From Chloracidobacterium sp. (GTDB taxonomy: Bacteria; Acidobacteriota; Blastocatellia; Pyrinomonadales; Pyrinomonadaceae): a stretch of 64,000 bases of DNA. Of the stretch, positions 16,367 to 25,322 are shown piece after piece (the first letter of the stretch is position 1; each line of letters starts with the position of its first letter). The DNA lies in the NCBI GenBank assembly GCA_016716365.1, contig JADJWM010000012.1:1-64000 (forward strand), read 5' to 3'. The position numbers and the translations under genes were made by a program. Below the pieces are notes generated by a model that worked only from the letters and a program-made list of their open reading frames with translations, was not told the origin of the DNA and searched no databases.

Positions 16367-18919
16367 TCAGGCGTGTTCGTTCATTTCCACGACGTCCTGA
16401 AGGTCGGCGAACGCCTTGTCGAGGACTGGACGTGCCCGCGTGGTGCCGTCCATTTCACCGATGTAGCCTTCGCGGACCATCGCGTCGAGGATCGCGGCGG
16501 CGCGGCCGTAGCCGATCCGGAGATGACGTTGGAGAAGCGAGGTGGAGGCCCTGCGTGCGTTGACGACAGAACGCACCGCATCCCAGAACAGCGGGTCGCT
16601 CTTGCCGGGAAGGGTTTCAGATTCGTCGACGTCATCATCCGTCTTCGTAATACTCTCGTCGTAAACGGGAGGTGCGACGACCTGGGCTTTGATGTGGTTG
16701 ACGATCGCGGCGATCTCTTTCTCGTCGACGAACGCCCCGTGCACGCGAACCACCTGTGAGCTGGCCGGCGGAAGGAAAAGCATGTCGCCGCGGCCAAGTA
16801 GGCTTTCGGCACCGTTGCTGTCGATGATGGTGCGTGAATCGACCTTTTGCGAAACCCGGAAAGCGATCCGGGCGGGGAAGTTCGCCTTGATCAAACCGGT
16901 AATGACATCGACCGAAGGCCGCTGCGTCGCAAGGACAAGATGTATGCCGACCGCCCGTGCCATCTGTGCGAGGCGAGTGATCGATTCTTCGACCTCCTTG
17001 CCGGAGACCATCATCAGGTCCGCGAGTTCGTCGATGATGCAAACGATGAACGGGAGTTTCTGATACGGCTCGCCGTTCTCGTCGAGCTGTCCGATCTCAC
17101 TTCGCCGCTTGACCTCGGCATTGTATCCGTCGATGTTTCTTACACCGAGGCCGGCGAGGTACTTGTAACGGCGCTCCATCTCGCCCACCGCCCACTTGAG
17201 TGCGGCCGCGGCCCGTTTCGGATCGGTAATGATCGGCGTGATGAGATGGGGGATGTCTGCGTACACCCCAAGCTCAAGACGTTTGGGGTCGACCATGATG
17301 AACTTAACTTCGTCGGGCTTCGCCCTGTATAGGATCGAAACGACCAGCGTGTTGACGCCCACGGATTTGCCCGCACCGGTCGCACCGGCGATCAGGAGGT
17401 GAGGCATCTTTGCCAGGTCAGTTACGTAATTTAGGCCGTCGATCGTCTTGCCGAGCGCGAGCGTAAGGAGTGATTCCGATTCCTTGAATTTGCGTGATTC
17501 GATCACATCGCGGAGCCGGATGGTTTCGCGTTTTTTATTAGGTACTTCGATCCCAACGAATGCCTTGCCGGGGATACGATCGATGCGGATCGATTCCGCC
17601 TTTAGCGCCAGGCAAAGGTCGTCGACCAGGCCGGTAACGCGGGAGTATTTGACGCCGGGATCGGGTTTGAATTCGTAAGTAGTGACCACCGGCCCCGGGC
17701 AAATATGCATCACCTTGCCGGCTACGTTGAATTCGCTGGTCTTTGCCGAGAGTTCGCGTGCGACTTGCTGGAGTTCGGCCTCTTTCTGTTCGATATGCGC
17801 GTCGGGCGGGTGCAGGAAATCCGGATGCGGGAGTTCATACTCGTCAAAGGCTTTGGCCGGTTCGCCGGCCTGGCCTGGATCGCCTGCATTCTCTTTGGCC
17901 TCTGCGGCGTTCTTATCGACTTTGCCGGCCGCATTCTTTTTCGTCCCGGGCCCCGCTTCTCCATTTTCGCCGGCACCAAACAGTTCTTGCTGTACGTCCG
18001 AAACTACCGTATCCGGCACGTCCGAACCGGACCGCGGCTTTTTCACGTTGAGGATGGTCGGCACTACCGGGTCCGATGTCGTGCGGGCCTCGGCTTCGGA
18101 AGAAGTGGTCACAAAGGCGCCGCCAACCGTTGCTCCGCGAGCTTTGCCGGCTGCTTTCGGGGCCTCTTCACCGACAACCAGCGTGGCTGGGGTTTCCAAT
18201 TTGAACTTGCCGCTTCTGGCTTCTTTCCGCTTCTCGCCTCGCTCCACCGCCTGGGCATGGAGCAGCTCTTTGGCACGCTTTCGTTTGTCCCGCCATTCGT
18301 TGAAATGGACCATCAGGTTTTCGCGGGCAAGCTCTAGACTGCCGACGAAACCCGCGAAAGAGACATTCGTGATTAGAAGGGTAGAGACCGTCAGGGTGGT
18401 CAAAAGAAGTATTGCGGCCCCGAGGGTGTTGAGCAGATAAACGGCGGCATCGGCATAAGCAGCCCCGATCAGGCCTCCGTCCGATGCGATGAGCCTGGCC
18501 AGACCGGCAAGGGACGCGACAAAGAGAAGATAGCTGACGACCCGGCTAACCCGCGGCCTCATGCTTTCGGCGCGAAAGACACGCCATGCAACAAGTGCTA
18601 GCAGGGCAGGAATAATGTATTTGACGATGCCGACCGCCTGAAAAAGCCAGTCGTTGATCAACGCACCGACGACGCCGATCCAGTTACCGGGCCGCTGCGA
18701 GGTCGCAGAATTGAATGACGGATCGCTATCACTCGCGGAGATGATGCACAAAAAGACGAGGAGTGAAACTCCGACCAAAATGATAGCGACGATCTCGTTC
18801 GTCCGTGACGAGGGTGAACCCGACGATGAGCGCTTTCGGACCAGCGTCGCGCCGTCCTCGAGGCAGAAGTTTATGCTGTCGTCGTCGTATGACTTTTTAC
18901 ACTTCGGACAGGTCTTCAT
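16367..18919 (-). CDS. ftsK: FtsK/SpoIIIE DNA translocase with N-terminal zinc ribbon
   Basis: The 850-residue division-septum motor resolves and segregates chromosome termini. It begins with an unusual zinc ribbon, CPKCKKSYDDDSINFC (residues 4-19), before the transmembrane domain (about 40-190), an Ala/Glu/Lys-rich linker and the motor. The motor has alpha (HPDFLHPPDAH...GPVVTTYEFKPDPGVK) and beta subdomains with Walker A GATGAGKSVGVNT near 511 and Walker B ...IDELADLMM. The C-terminal winged-helix gamma domain (SLLQRHLRIGYGRAAAILDAMV), which reads KOPS-type sequences, is complete. The zinc ribbon resembles those on many acidobacterial membrane proteins and kinases; its role here is unknown. 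Confidence 0.96.
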   Translation of the reverse strand: MKTCPKCKKSYDDDSINFCLEDGATLVRKRSSSGSPSSRTNEIVAIILVGVSLLVFLCIISASDSDPSFNSATSQRPGNWIGVVGALINDWLFQAVGIVKYIIPALLALVAWRVFRAESMRPRVSRVVSYLLFVASLAGLARLIASDGGLIGAAYADAAVYLLNTLGAAILLLTTLTVSTLLITNVSFAGFVGSLELARENLMVHFNEWRDKRKRAKELLHAQAVERGEKRKEARSGKFKLETPATLVVGEEAPKAAGKARGATVGGAFVTTSSEAEARTTSDPVVPTILNVKKPRSGSDVPDTVVSDVQQELFGAGENGEAGPGTKKNAAGKVDKNAAEAKENAGDPGQAGEPAKAFDEYELPHPDFLHPPDAHIEQKEAELQQVARELSAKTSEFNVAGKVMHICPGPVVTTYEFKPDPGVKYSRVTGLVDDLCLALKAESIRIDRIPGKAFVGIEVPNKKRETIRLRDVIESRKFKESESLLTLALGKTIDGLNYVTDLAKMPHLLIAGATGAGKSVGVNTLVVSILYRAKPDEVKFIMVDPKRLELGVYADIPHLITPIITDPKRAAAALKWAVGEMERRYKYLAGLGVRNIDGYNAEVKRRSEIGQLDENGEPYQKLPFIVCIIDELADLMMVSGKEVEESITRLAQMARAVGIHLVLATQRPSVDVITGLIKANFPARIAFRVSQKVDSRTIIDSNGAESLLGRGDMLFLPPASSQVVRVHGAFVDEKEIAAIVNHIKAQVVAPPVYDESITKTDDDVDESETLPGKSDPLFWDAVRSVVNARRASTSLLQRHLRIGYGRAAAILDAMVREGYIGEMDGTTRARPVLDKAFADLQDVVEMNEHA

Positions 18920-19073
18920 CCGTAAAATGTGAAAGGGGGATCGGTCTGGCTGACTTACAAGCCGAGCAATAAAAGCAGTTTAACAGAAAGAGGCGCTGAG
19001 CGTAACAGATAATTTCTGGGCCGTCCCTATGATCGAAGAATGCCGGCAGGCATCCGCCACCCTGGACCGCCGA

Positions 19074-20184
19074 CTAACCTGCAACAGCCGCACCTTTTTT
19101 GAACAGAAGGAATTCCTTGATGAATTCGTCGATCTCGCCGTCGAGCACGGCATCGACGTTGGACTGTTCGTATTTTGTCCGCGTATCTTTTACCAGCTTA
19201 TAAGGATGCAAAACGTAATTCCTGATCTGAGACCCGAACGAAATGTCCATCTTGTTCGCCTCGAGATCGGCCGTTTCGGCACGGCGTTTTTCGAGCTCAA
19301 GCTCGTAAAGCTTGGAACGAAGCACTTGCATCGCAACAGCACGGTTCTGTATCTGCGAACGCTGGTTTTGGCATGTGACGACGATATTCGTAGGGATGTG
19401 AGTGATGCGGACGGCGCTGTCCGTCACGTTCACGTGCTGGCCGCCGGCACCCGAAGAGCGGTAGGTGTCGACGCGGAGGTCTTTTTCCTCGATGTTGACC
19501 TCGATGTTCTCGTCGATCTCGGGCGACACGAACATCGACGCGAAAGACGTTTCGCGGCTGCCGCCCGAATTGAACGGCGAGATGCGCACAAGCCGGTGCA
19601 CGCCCGCTTCGGTCGCGAGCAAGCCATAGGCATATTCACCCTCGACGCGGAACGTCGCCGATTTGATACCCGCTTCGCTGCCGGGCTGCTCATCAAGTAT
19701 TTCTACCTTGAATCCTTTGCGTTCGGCCCAACGCAGATACATCCGCAAAAGCATCTGGCAGAAATCCTGAGCGTCGGTGCCGCCGGCGCCGGCCTGGAGC
19801 GAGCAGATCGCGTTGTTCGCATCGGTCTCGCCCGAGAGCAGCGTCTGGACCTCGGCGTCGGTCACGTCCTTTTCGAGCTTCGCGATCAGCGGTTCAAGCT
19901 CTTTGGCGGAATCGGCGTCGGTCTCGGCAAATTCGAAAAGAACCTCGGCATCGGAAACAGCGGTCTCAAAGGCCTTCTGCTGCTGCAGGGCCTTCTCGAT
20001 CCGGCTCCGCTTTGCCATCACTTTCTGTGCGTTTTCCTGATCGTTCCAAAAATCGGGCGCGGAGATCTCGGCTTCTATTTTTTCGAGTTCCTTCTGTTTG
20101 GCGGGCGCGTCAAAGAAACCTCCCGAGCTGGGAAACTTTCTCTTTCAACTCTTCGTGCTTTGTTTTTAGTTCAATGAGTTCCAT
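19074..20184 (-). CDS. prfB: Peptide chain release factor 2, with programmed +1 frameshift
   Basis: RF2 terminates translation at UGA and UAA. The first frame runs from ATG 20182-20184 for 24 codons (MELIELKTKHEELKEKVSQL...) to an in-frame TGA at 20110-20112. A +1 shift there continues into the 345-codon second frame, which contains the GGQ loop (SSGAGGQHVN) and the domain 2 to 4 sequence; total 369 residues. The shift site reads GGGAGG-TTT-CTT-TGA-C, with the internal Shine-Dalgarno-like GGGAGG three bases ahead of the CTT-TGA slip, matching the classic autoregulatory site. The 315-residue piece that begins at an internal ATG (20021) is not the true protein. Confidence 0.95.
20103..20125 (-). 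promoter_or_regulatory. prfB programmed frameshift site
   Basis: On the minus strand GGGAGGTTTCTTTGACG spans an internal Shine-Dalgarno-like element, the CTT slippery codon, the in-frame TGA (20110-20112) and the following C. Low RF2 slows termination at the TGA and allows the +1 shift, a well-established feedback loop. Confidence 0.93.
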
Positions 20185-20192
20185 TTCCTTGA

Positions 20193-20260
20193 ATGGATAG
20201 CGGACAACGGAAAATGGACAATTCAATAAACTTCCGGATTGTCCATTGTCCCCTATCCAT
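20193..20260. repeat. Inverted heptamer repeat between the SRPBCC gene and prfB
   Basis: The left arm (20193-20222) and right arm (20238-20260) are inverted copies that differ mainly by a 7-base insertion in the left arm, exactly one unit. The right arm encodes the last residues and TAG stop of the upstream SRPBCC gene; the left arm ends 8 bp before the prfB start. Confidence 0.8.
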
Positions 20261-20708
20261 TTTCCACTACGTACTTTCGTATTCCTTCGAAAGTGTTCTT
20301 CCAGCCTGTCTCGCAGGCAGCGTAGAACTCGTCCGCGAGCGGATCGCACGGAAAGCCGGTCTGCTCGACGCGTAGGGAGGCGCCGTCGACTTCTGGCTCG
20401 ACCGTGAATGTCGTTACGGCATCTTCAGCAAACTCGAACGGCAGGTCGCCCGTCTTCGCGTAATATTTGCCGTACTTCATTACAAGCCGCCGCGGCGGGT
20501 CGAAGTCGACCAGTGTTGCCGTCGAGATGTAATCCGGATCGTCCTCTCCGCCCCATGCCGCGGTCCAGATGCCTCCTTCGCATGGATTTACGATCGCGCT
20601 GGACGCTCCCCACCATTGCCTGATCGCAGATGGCGTGACCAAAAGATCGAAAAGTTCGTCGGCCGAGGCCACGAACGATTCTTTATGAATGTGAGAACGA
20701 GTCTCCAT
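20253..20708 (-). CDS. SRPBCC (START/AHSA1-like) ligand-binding-fold protein
   Basis: The 151-residue protein has the AHSA1-like pattern: an N-terminal beta strand (RSHIHKESFVASADELFDLLVTP), SAIRQWWG, DFDPPRRLVMKYG, TVEPEVDGASLRVEQTGF, and a C-terminal long helix (FYAACETGWKNTFEGIRKYV). Such proteins form a hydrophobic cavity; substrates vary and none can be assigned. The C-terminal residues ENG and the stop are encoded by a repeat element. It starts 78 bp downstream of lnt, between two inverted palindromes. Confidence 0.85.
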   Translation of the reverse strand: METRSHIHKESFVASADELFDLLVTPSAIRQWWGASSAIVNPCEGGIWTAAWGGEDDPDYISTATLVDFDPPRRLVMKYGKYYAKTGDLPFEFAEDAVTTFTVEPEVDGASLRVEQTGFPCDPLADEFYAACETGWKNTFEGIRKYVVENG

Positions 20709-20714
20709 GTCGAT

Positions 20715-20811
20715 ACCACCTGCGGTAGCGGGTGGTTTAACTAAGCAGCGAAGGGTTCGTGAATTAACCGAGTCAACCCGGTGACTTCAACCACCCGCTA
20801 CCGCAGGTGGT
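20715..20811. repeat. Pair of inverted REP-like palindromes (VPPAVAGG family) around the lnt/SRPBCC junction
   Basis: The 22-bp unit at 20715-20736 and its exact reverse complement at 20790-20811 each fold into a 9-bp stem (ACCACCTGC with GCGGGTGGT, one G-T pair, loop GGTA). The second copy encodes the last residues of Lnt. A third copy lies in coaBC at 27211-27232. Confidence 0.88.
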
Positions 20812-22478
20812 ACTGACCTTTGCCGCACGATACCAAATATCAATAACGCAATCGTAACAATCGAACACAACCACGCGAACCAGTCGCCGTACTTCACATA
20901 AAACGTCTGCGAGCCGTCGGACTTGGCGACGGACCACACTCGCGTGGCCTCGACATAGCTGTCGGCCGCGTCCAGCACCTCGCCGCGTTCGTTTATATAG
21001 GCCGTTATACCGACGTTCGTGACACGCAGAACGGGCCGGTTCGTTTCGACGGCACGAAAGACCGCGTTTGCAAGATGCTGGCGAAGCACCGGCGTCGGGC
21101 CCAGGTAGCCGTCGTTCGTCATTTCAATGATCACGTCCGCCCCGTTGCGGACATACTCCCGCGAAAGCTGGCCGAAGTGCGATTCGAAACAGATCATCAC
21201 GCCGGCCTTTGCATCGCCCAGCGGGAGCAGATCGTATTCGTTCCCGTATGAAAAGCTCCCGACAAATGCCGGCACGATAAAATCGAACGGAAACGGCACT
21301 GCTTCGCCGAACGGCAGAAGGTAGATTTTATCATACTGGGCCGACTTCTTTCCGTCGGGGCCGACCATCACCGCGGAATTGAAATACTTTCCGTCGGCGT
21401 GGTTTGGCTCGGCGGAGTTGAACAGCACCGAGACATTATTCTTCCTCGCAAACCCGTTGATGAACTCCTGTGTCTCCGGATCGTCTCCGTACATGAAGTT
21501 CATCGGGGATTCGGGGAAGATAACAGTGGTCGGTTGTCGGCGGGCAGTGGTGAGGTGTTCGTTGTTCGTGGTTCGTCGTTCGTTGATCGTTTCTATTGCT
21601 GATTCAGCCAGCTGGACATGCCGTTTCCTGAGCTCCCGCCATTTTTCAGGCAAAAGGCCAGACATCGGTACGTTTGGCTGAAGGGCAACAACCGTCGCCC
21701 TTGAATGGTTGGATTGACCCAATTCCGGAATCGGACCATCGGAGCCAGCCAACAAAAGGAAGCCTACAATCGACGAATACACGAAAAACGGAATCAAAGA
21801 CTTAAGGCTTTTACCATGCAAGATCTGAAACAGCGGGTAAAGCAGAGTGCTGGAATTGAACAATATGTAAAAGCTGCAAAGGAGCACCCCTCCATAGGAG
21901 GCCACAAAAAGTCGGTTTCCGGGCGTCAGACCCATAGAGTAACCGATCGCGTTCCAGTTATTTCCCGTCAGCCAGTACCGGGCGAATTCAGTGAATACCC
22001 AGACGAAAGGAACCGCGAGGAATGTGATCGAGCCGAATCGTCTCAACAGAAAGGCCGTGATCGCGGCGAAGATGCCGGGGAACACGGCGGCGGTCGAGGT
22101 GACGCAGAACAAAAGAAAATAGGCCAGCGGGGCCGGGAAGGACGCGTAGTGGATCGGGGCGTACGTCAGCCACCAGCAAGTGCCGAAGAAGAACACGTTG
22201 CCGAAGAGCCAGCCGAGAATAAAGGAGCGGGGAAACGCTTGTCCCGATGAAGAAAATTGCGTCCAAAAAAGACGCGTTCGCCCTTCGGGCACATGCGGAC
22301 GGGGGCGTCCGCGATCCGTTTCACGTTCGATCGCCCAGAGCAGCGGGACGAGCGCGAACCAGGCGGCGAACCAAAGCTCGAACGGCGGGAACGCCAGGAT
22401 CAGCAGGCCCGCCGAAACAAGTGCGAGCAACACATTTTTTCCGCCGGGGACCAATGACGACAATCGCTTCAATGCCAC
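20787..22478 (-). CDS. lnt: Apolipoprotein N-acyltransferase
   Basis: The 563-residue inner-membrane enzyme adds the third acyl chain to lipoproteins. N-terminal helices (LVSAGLLILAFPPFELWFAAWFALVPLLWA) lead to a periplasmic nitrilase-fold domain with the Glu-Lys-Cys triad: Glu in FPESPMNF, Lys in YDKIYLLPFGE, Cys in MICFESHFG. A final transmembrane helix follows. Two repeat-derived segments are in frame: a heptamer-coded stretch near residues 296-317 (NERRTTNNEHLTTARRQPT), just before the catalytic Glu, and the C-terminus SVPPAVAGG. Both fall in loops or ends, which suggests the enzyme still works. Confidence 0.95.
   Translation of the reverse strand: MALKRLSSLVPGGKNVLLALVSAGLLILAFPPFELWFAAWFALVPLLWAIERETDRGRPRPHVPEGRTRLFWTQFSSSGQAFPRSFILGWLFGNVFFFGTCWWLTYAPIHYASFPAPLAYFLLFCVTSTAAVFPGIFAAITAFLLRRFGSITFLAVPFVWVFTEFARYWLTGNNWNAIGYSMGLTPGNRLFVASYGGVLLCSFYILFNSSTLLYPLFQILHGKSLKSLIPFFVYSSIVGFLLLAGSDGPIPELGQSNHSRATVVALQPNVPMSGLLPEKWRELRKRHVQLAESAIETINERRTTNNEHLTTARRQPTTVIFPESPMNFMYGDDPETQEFINGFARKNNVSVLFNSAEPNHADGKYFNSAVMVGPDGKKSAQYDKIYLLPFGEAVPFPFDFIVPAFVGSFSYGNEYDLLPLGDAKAGVMICFESHFGQLSREYVRNGADVIIEMTNDGYLGPTPVLRQHLANAVFRAVETNRPVLRVTNVGITAYINERGEVLDAADSYVEATRVWSVAKSDGSQTFYVKYGDWFAWLCSIVTIALLIFGIVRQRSVPPAVAGG
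21528..21590. repeat. In-frame GTTCGTC/GTTCGTT heptamer tract inside lnt
   Basis: Units GTTCGTT, GTTCGTG, GTTCGTC, GTTCGTT run with about 7-bp period, followed by more degenerate GGTTGTCGG-type units. It encodes an Arg/Thr/Asn-rich loop and leaves the catalytic residues intact. Confidence 0.75.
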
Positions 22479-23110
22479 GCGGCTATTCTACCAAACTGAC
22501 CGCGTTTGCGGGTGCGGGTATCGTCGCTGCCGGTCCGAGGTCAGAGACCGGTCACGCTCGGTCAATCTGATTAAACACTCGTTCAATCTGACGGCGTCCT
22601 TAAGCGCTCTGCACAAAAAATGTCAGCGGCGAAATGACGGAAATTGTCATTCGGCGGCCCGAACGTGAGGCGGCCCGTCAATTTGAGTTGACGGAACGCT
22701 CCGTCTGACCGCATTGGAATCAAAGTGAACGAAATCGCGGCCGGTAGACGCCTAACCCGCCAAGTCACTTTGGTTTAATGTAATTATCCGAGTTTAAAAG
22801 AGGATAGAGCCCCGTTCTTTCGAACCGGGCTCATAATTGGAAGGACAACTGTAGGAACGCTCGGAAGGTGATCAAGCACAGTGGCAAACCGCGCTCGGAG
22901 AAGTGGTGGCGGCGGGGTCTCGATTTACTGCATCAAGCTAGCCGCTTTCCACTAATGCACGTTCCGTGCCACGGATCAGTGCTTAAGTTCCGAGCCTCGA
23001 GTTCCGAGTTGAAAGTTTCCAAACAAACCAAATAAATACGGGTGTTTACAGGTAATAACCGAATTGGATCCGACTCTTGAATAGCGGGGACACGGACCGA
23101 TCGCTATACA
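22479..23110. other. 630-bp gap without a protein gene; structured, possibly encoding a minus-strand RNA
   Basis: No convincing coding frame is present. On the minus strand, GAGCCCGGTTC-GAAA-GAACGGGGCTC (22807-22832) forms an 11-bp stem with one mismatch and is followed by a T-rich stretch, resembling an intrinsic terminator nearly 280 bp beyond the upstream gene's stop. A second nested hairpin (TCCGT-GGC-ACGGA within CACT...AGTG) sits at 22950-22981. A TTCCGAG heptamer tract lies at 22984-23030. The lnt promoter must also be here. Confidence 0.5.
22984..23030. repeat. AGTTCCGAG-type heptamer tract
   Basis: AGTTCCGAGCCTCGAGTTCC continues as GAGTTGAAAGTTTCC, a short series of degenerate units similar to the TTCCAAG arrays near prs and rplY. 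It lies about 80 bp beyond the TPR-protein stop codon. Confidence 0.5.
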
Positions 23111-24901
23111 CTATTTGGAACAGCGTTCGGCCTGCCGTTTAAGCGAAAGCACCTCAGGGTTCTCGGGAGCGATCTCCAAGGCCGCCGCTGAATAGTTCTT
23201 CACCTGAAGGCAATCGCCCTTGTCCAGGTAAATACGGCCAAGCGAAATGTGGGCGTCGACAAGTCGATTGTCCCAGAAAAGGGCGGTCTTAAAGGCACTT
23301 GTCGCCTGGTCAAGGTCGCCGCGACGGAAGTGGATCTTCCCGAGTATCAGGTAGCTCTCGGCGCTCATCGGTTCGCTTGCAAGCACACGCCTGAGTGTGG
23401 TCATCGCTTCGTCGTCGTTGCCGGACTTGAACTGGGTCCGTGCCTGTGCGAGCAGGTTCTCGGTCTCGTTGACCGCTGTCGCCACCGGGGCCGCGGTCCG
23501 CCGGCTCAAGACTATGCTTACGAACTCTCGACGCTGAGGCTGTTCGACGCGAAGCGAGATATCGGGAAACGACTTCGACTTGACCCATTCTTTCTCGAGA
23601 TTCGCATACTTGTTGTTCAAGGTCAGGTAAGTGCGGGCCTGGTTATCCACGGCCGCGGCGGACTGGTCGTTAAGGCCCGCCAGGATCTTTGAAAGAACGA
23701 AATACGCTTCGCCGTCCGTCGGCCTTACCGCGATCACGGCTTTCAGATTTTCGGCCGCCTCGGGCAGGCGCGCCGCCAGGAACTGGGCCAGTCCGAGGTT
23801 GAAACGGATGTCGATACCCTCAGGGTCCGATTCGTTTGCCTTTGCGAGAAGGCCGAGGCCCTCATTCAACAAAGCGGCGGCCCGGGTCTCGTTCTTCTTC
23901 TCCGCCCGGGACGCCTGCACGGCTATGGCCCCGAGTGTGTTGTAAACGCTGGTGAGCTTCAAATCGTCCGCGAGCGGCCGGAGCACGGCGAGGGCCTGTT
24001 CGTAATTTCCCTGATGCCAGCGGATCAGCCCGATATAAAACGAGGCCTCGGCGTAGCCTTCGTCGCTGCACTGCGAAACTCGATTCTCGCTTCGGGCGGA
24101 GGTGCGGCATGCCTGGTAAGCACTCACGACGCGTTCGAAATGATCGACCGCTTCGGCGAATTTCCGCTGGTTGTGATAAAGGTGGCCAAGTTCGAGGGCG
24201 GCATCGGAGAAGGTGCCTTCGGGCGTCGTTTCCGAGTAGAGCCTGATCGCATTCTTGAAGTAATTTTCGCGGGCCTCTAACGCGGGTGTCAGAAGGCCTT
24301 TTGTATAGGCCTCGAAAGCCCGCGGCGGGACCTTGTTTGCCGATTCGATCATCTGGTTCTGCGAGAACGGCAAGGCTTTGTCACGCTGGTAGAGGATCTG
24401 ATAGGCGATCTGGCCCTGCATCGTCTGTAGATTGCCGAGCGCGTCATTCAGATTGATATCACGGGTTATCCGCCTACCGTCCGACATCTCCTCGTTAAGG
24501 AAACGGCCTTCGTTGACCCGAATTATCTTTACGATGACGTTGACCGTCGCGGCCGTGTCGCCCTGTGCCGGAACGATGTTGTACTTTCCCGTGATCAGAA
24601 GCGTCGCATTTGTCTCGCGTGCAAGCTTCAGCGAAGCCGCGACACTCGGGAGCGTCGTCAGCGGGATCCGCAATCGCTGCTGCACGAGCTTTCGTTCGCT
24701 ATTAGGAACCACGTTGATGCTCGGGAGTTTCAGCAGTTCGGAAAGCGAAAGCGCGAAACTCTCGCCGATCCAGTTGAATTCGGCTTTATCTGAAGTATTC
24801 TCAAACGGCATCACCAGGACCGTGTCCGTGGCCGTTTGGGCGCGGCCGAATGAAACTGCGGCCATCAGGAAAATTGCGGCTGTCAGGAGCTTTCTCATCA
24901 T
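23111..24901 (-). CDS. Secreted CsgG-like/TPR protein
   Basis: The roughly 597-residue exported protein has a signal peptide (MMRKLLTAAIFLMAAVSFGRAQ), then a CsgG/FlgO-like N-domain (TVLVMPFENTSDKAEFNWIGESFALSLSELL) of the kind seen in outer-membrane lipoproteins, followed by many TPR-like helical pairs to the C-terminus (for example ALELGHLYHNQRKFAEAVDHFERV and ESYLILGKIHFRRGDLDQATSAFKTALFWDN). It probably scaffolds envelope proteins; partners are unknown. I start at the MM pair at 24901. The frame extends to 25036, but that part is not signal-like and runs toward the tRNA-Glu. No operon partner is evident. Confidence 0.8.
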   Translation of the reverse strand: MMRKLLTAAIFLMAAVSFGRAQTATDTVLVMPFENTSDKAEFNWIGESFALSLSELLKLPSINVVPNSERKLVQQRLRIPLTTLPSVAASLKLARETNATLLITGKYNIVPAQGDTAATVNVIVKIIRVNEGRFLNEEMSDGRRITRDINLNDALGNLQTMQGQIAYQILYQRDKALPFSQNQMIESANKVPPRAFEAYTKGLLTPALEARENYFKNAIRLYSETTPEGTFSDAALELGHLYHNQRKFAEAVDHFERVVSAYQACRTSARSENRVSQCSDEGYAEASFYIGLIRWHQGNYEQALAVLRPLADDLKLTSVYNTLGAIAVQASRAEKKNETRAAALLNEGLGLLAKANESDPEGIDIRFNLGLAQFLAARLPEAAENLKAVIAVRPTDGEAYFVLSKILAGLNDQSAAAVDNQARTYLTLNNKYANLEKEWVKSKSFPDISLRVEQPQRREFVSIVLSRRTAAPVATAVNETENLLAQARTQFKSGNDDEAMTTLRRVLASEPMSAESYLILGKIHFRRGDLDQATSAFKTALFWDNRLVDAHISLGRIYLDKGDCLQVKNYSAAALEIAPENPEVLSLKRQAERCSK

Positions 24902-25050
24902 CAATACGGTCAAAAGGGGCAAAGCAATTTCGACCCGCAACATTCGAACGAAATGCCCGAAAAAAGGTTCCTGCCCCAAAAACAAAAATTCGCTTGTTGT
25001 GCAAGCGAATCCGATTTCACACGGTTTGATGCACAAACCGGTAATAGAGA

Positions 25051-25125
25051 TGGTATCCGGTACGGGATTCGAACCCGTGTTGCCGCCGTGAAAGGGCGGT
25101 GTCCTAACCCCTAGACGAACCGGAC
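25051..25125 (-). tRNA. tRNA-Glu (anticodon TTC), CCA encoded
   Basis: Acceptor GTCCGGT/ACCGGAT, D-arm, anticodon loop CTTTCAC (anticodon TTC), T-arm ACGGGTTCGAATCCCGT and encoded CCA (25051-25053) are all present on the minus strand. It lies about 150 bp upstream of the TPR gene. Confidence 0.97.
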
Positions 25126-25322
25126 ATATTTCTCGCTCTCGGGCTATTGCCGGATGGCATTCGGCCGCATCAAGCGAACGAATAGAATAGCTTTTCGGAA
25201 TTTTTTATGTCAAACTTCGGCGGCACGAAAACGGGAGGGTCATTTCCAGCGGCGGCGTGTGCACCGTCTGGCCCGTAAGTTATGAGCACTAATTCTCCGG
25301 TCAAAAATAGGAGCCTGGCAGC

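Noticed and set aside
19029..20177. Long plus-strand open frame of 382 codons
   Set aside because: It lies opposite prfB, whose minus-strand product is unmistakable; composition creates long antisense frames in this GC-rich DNA.
24902..25036. N-terminal extension of the TPR protein
   Set aside because: It has no signal-like or conserved sequence; the MM at 24901 gives a standard signal peptide.
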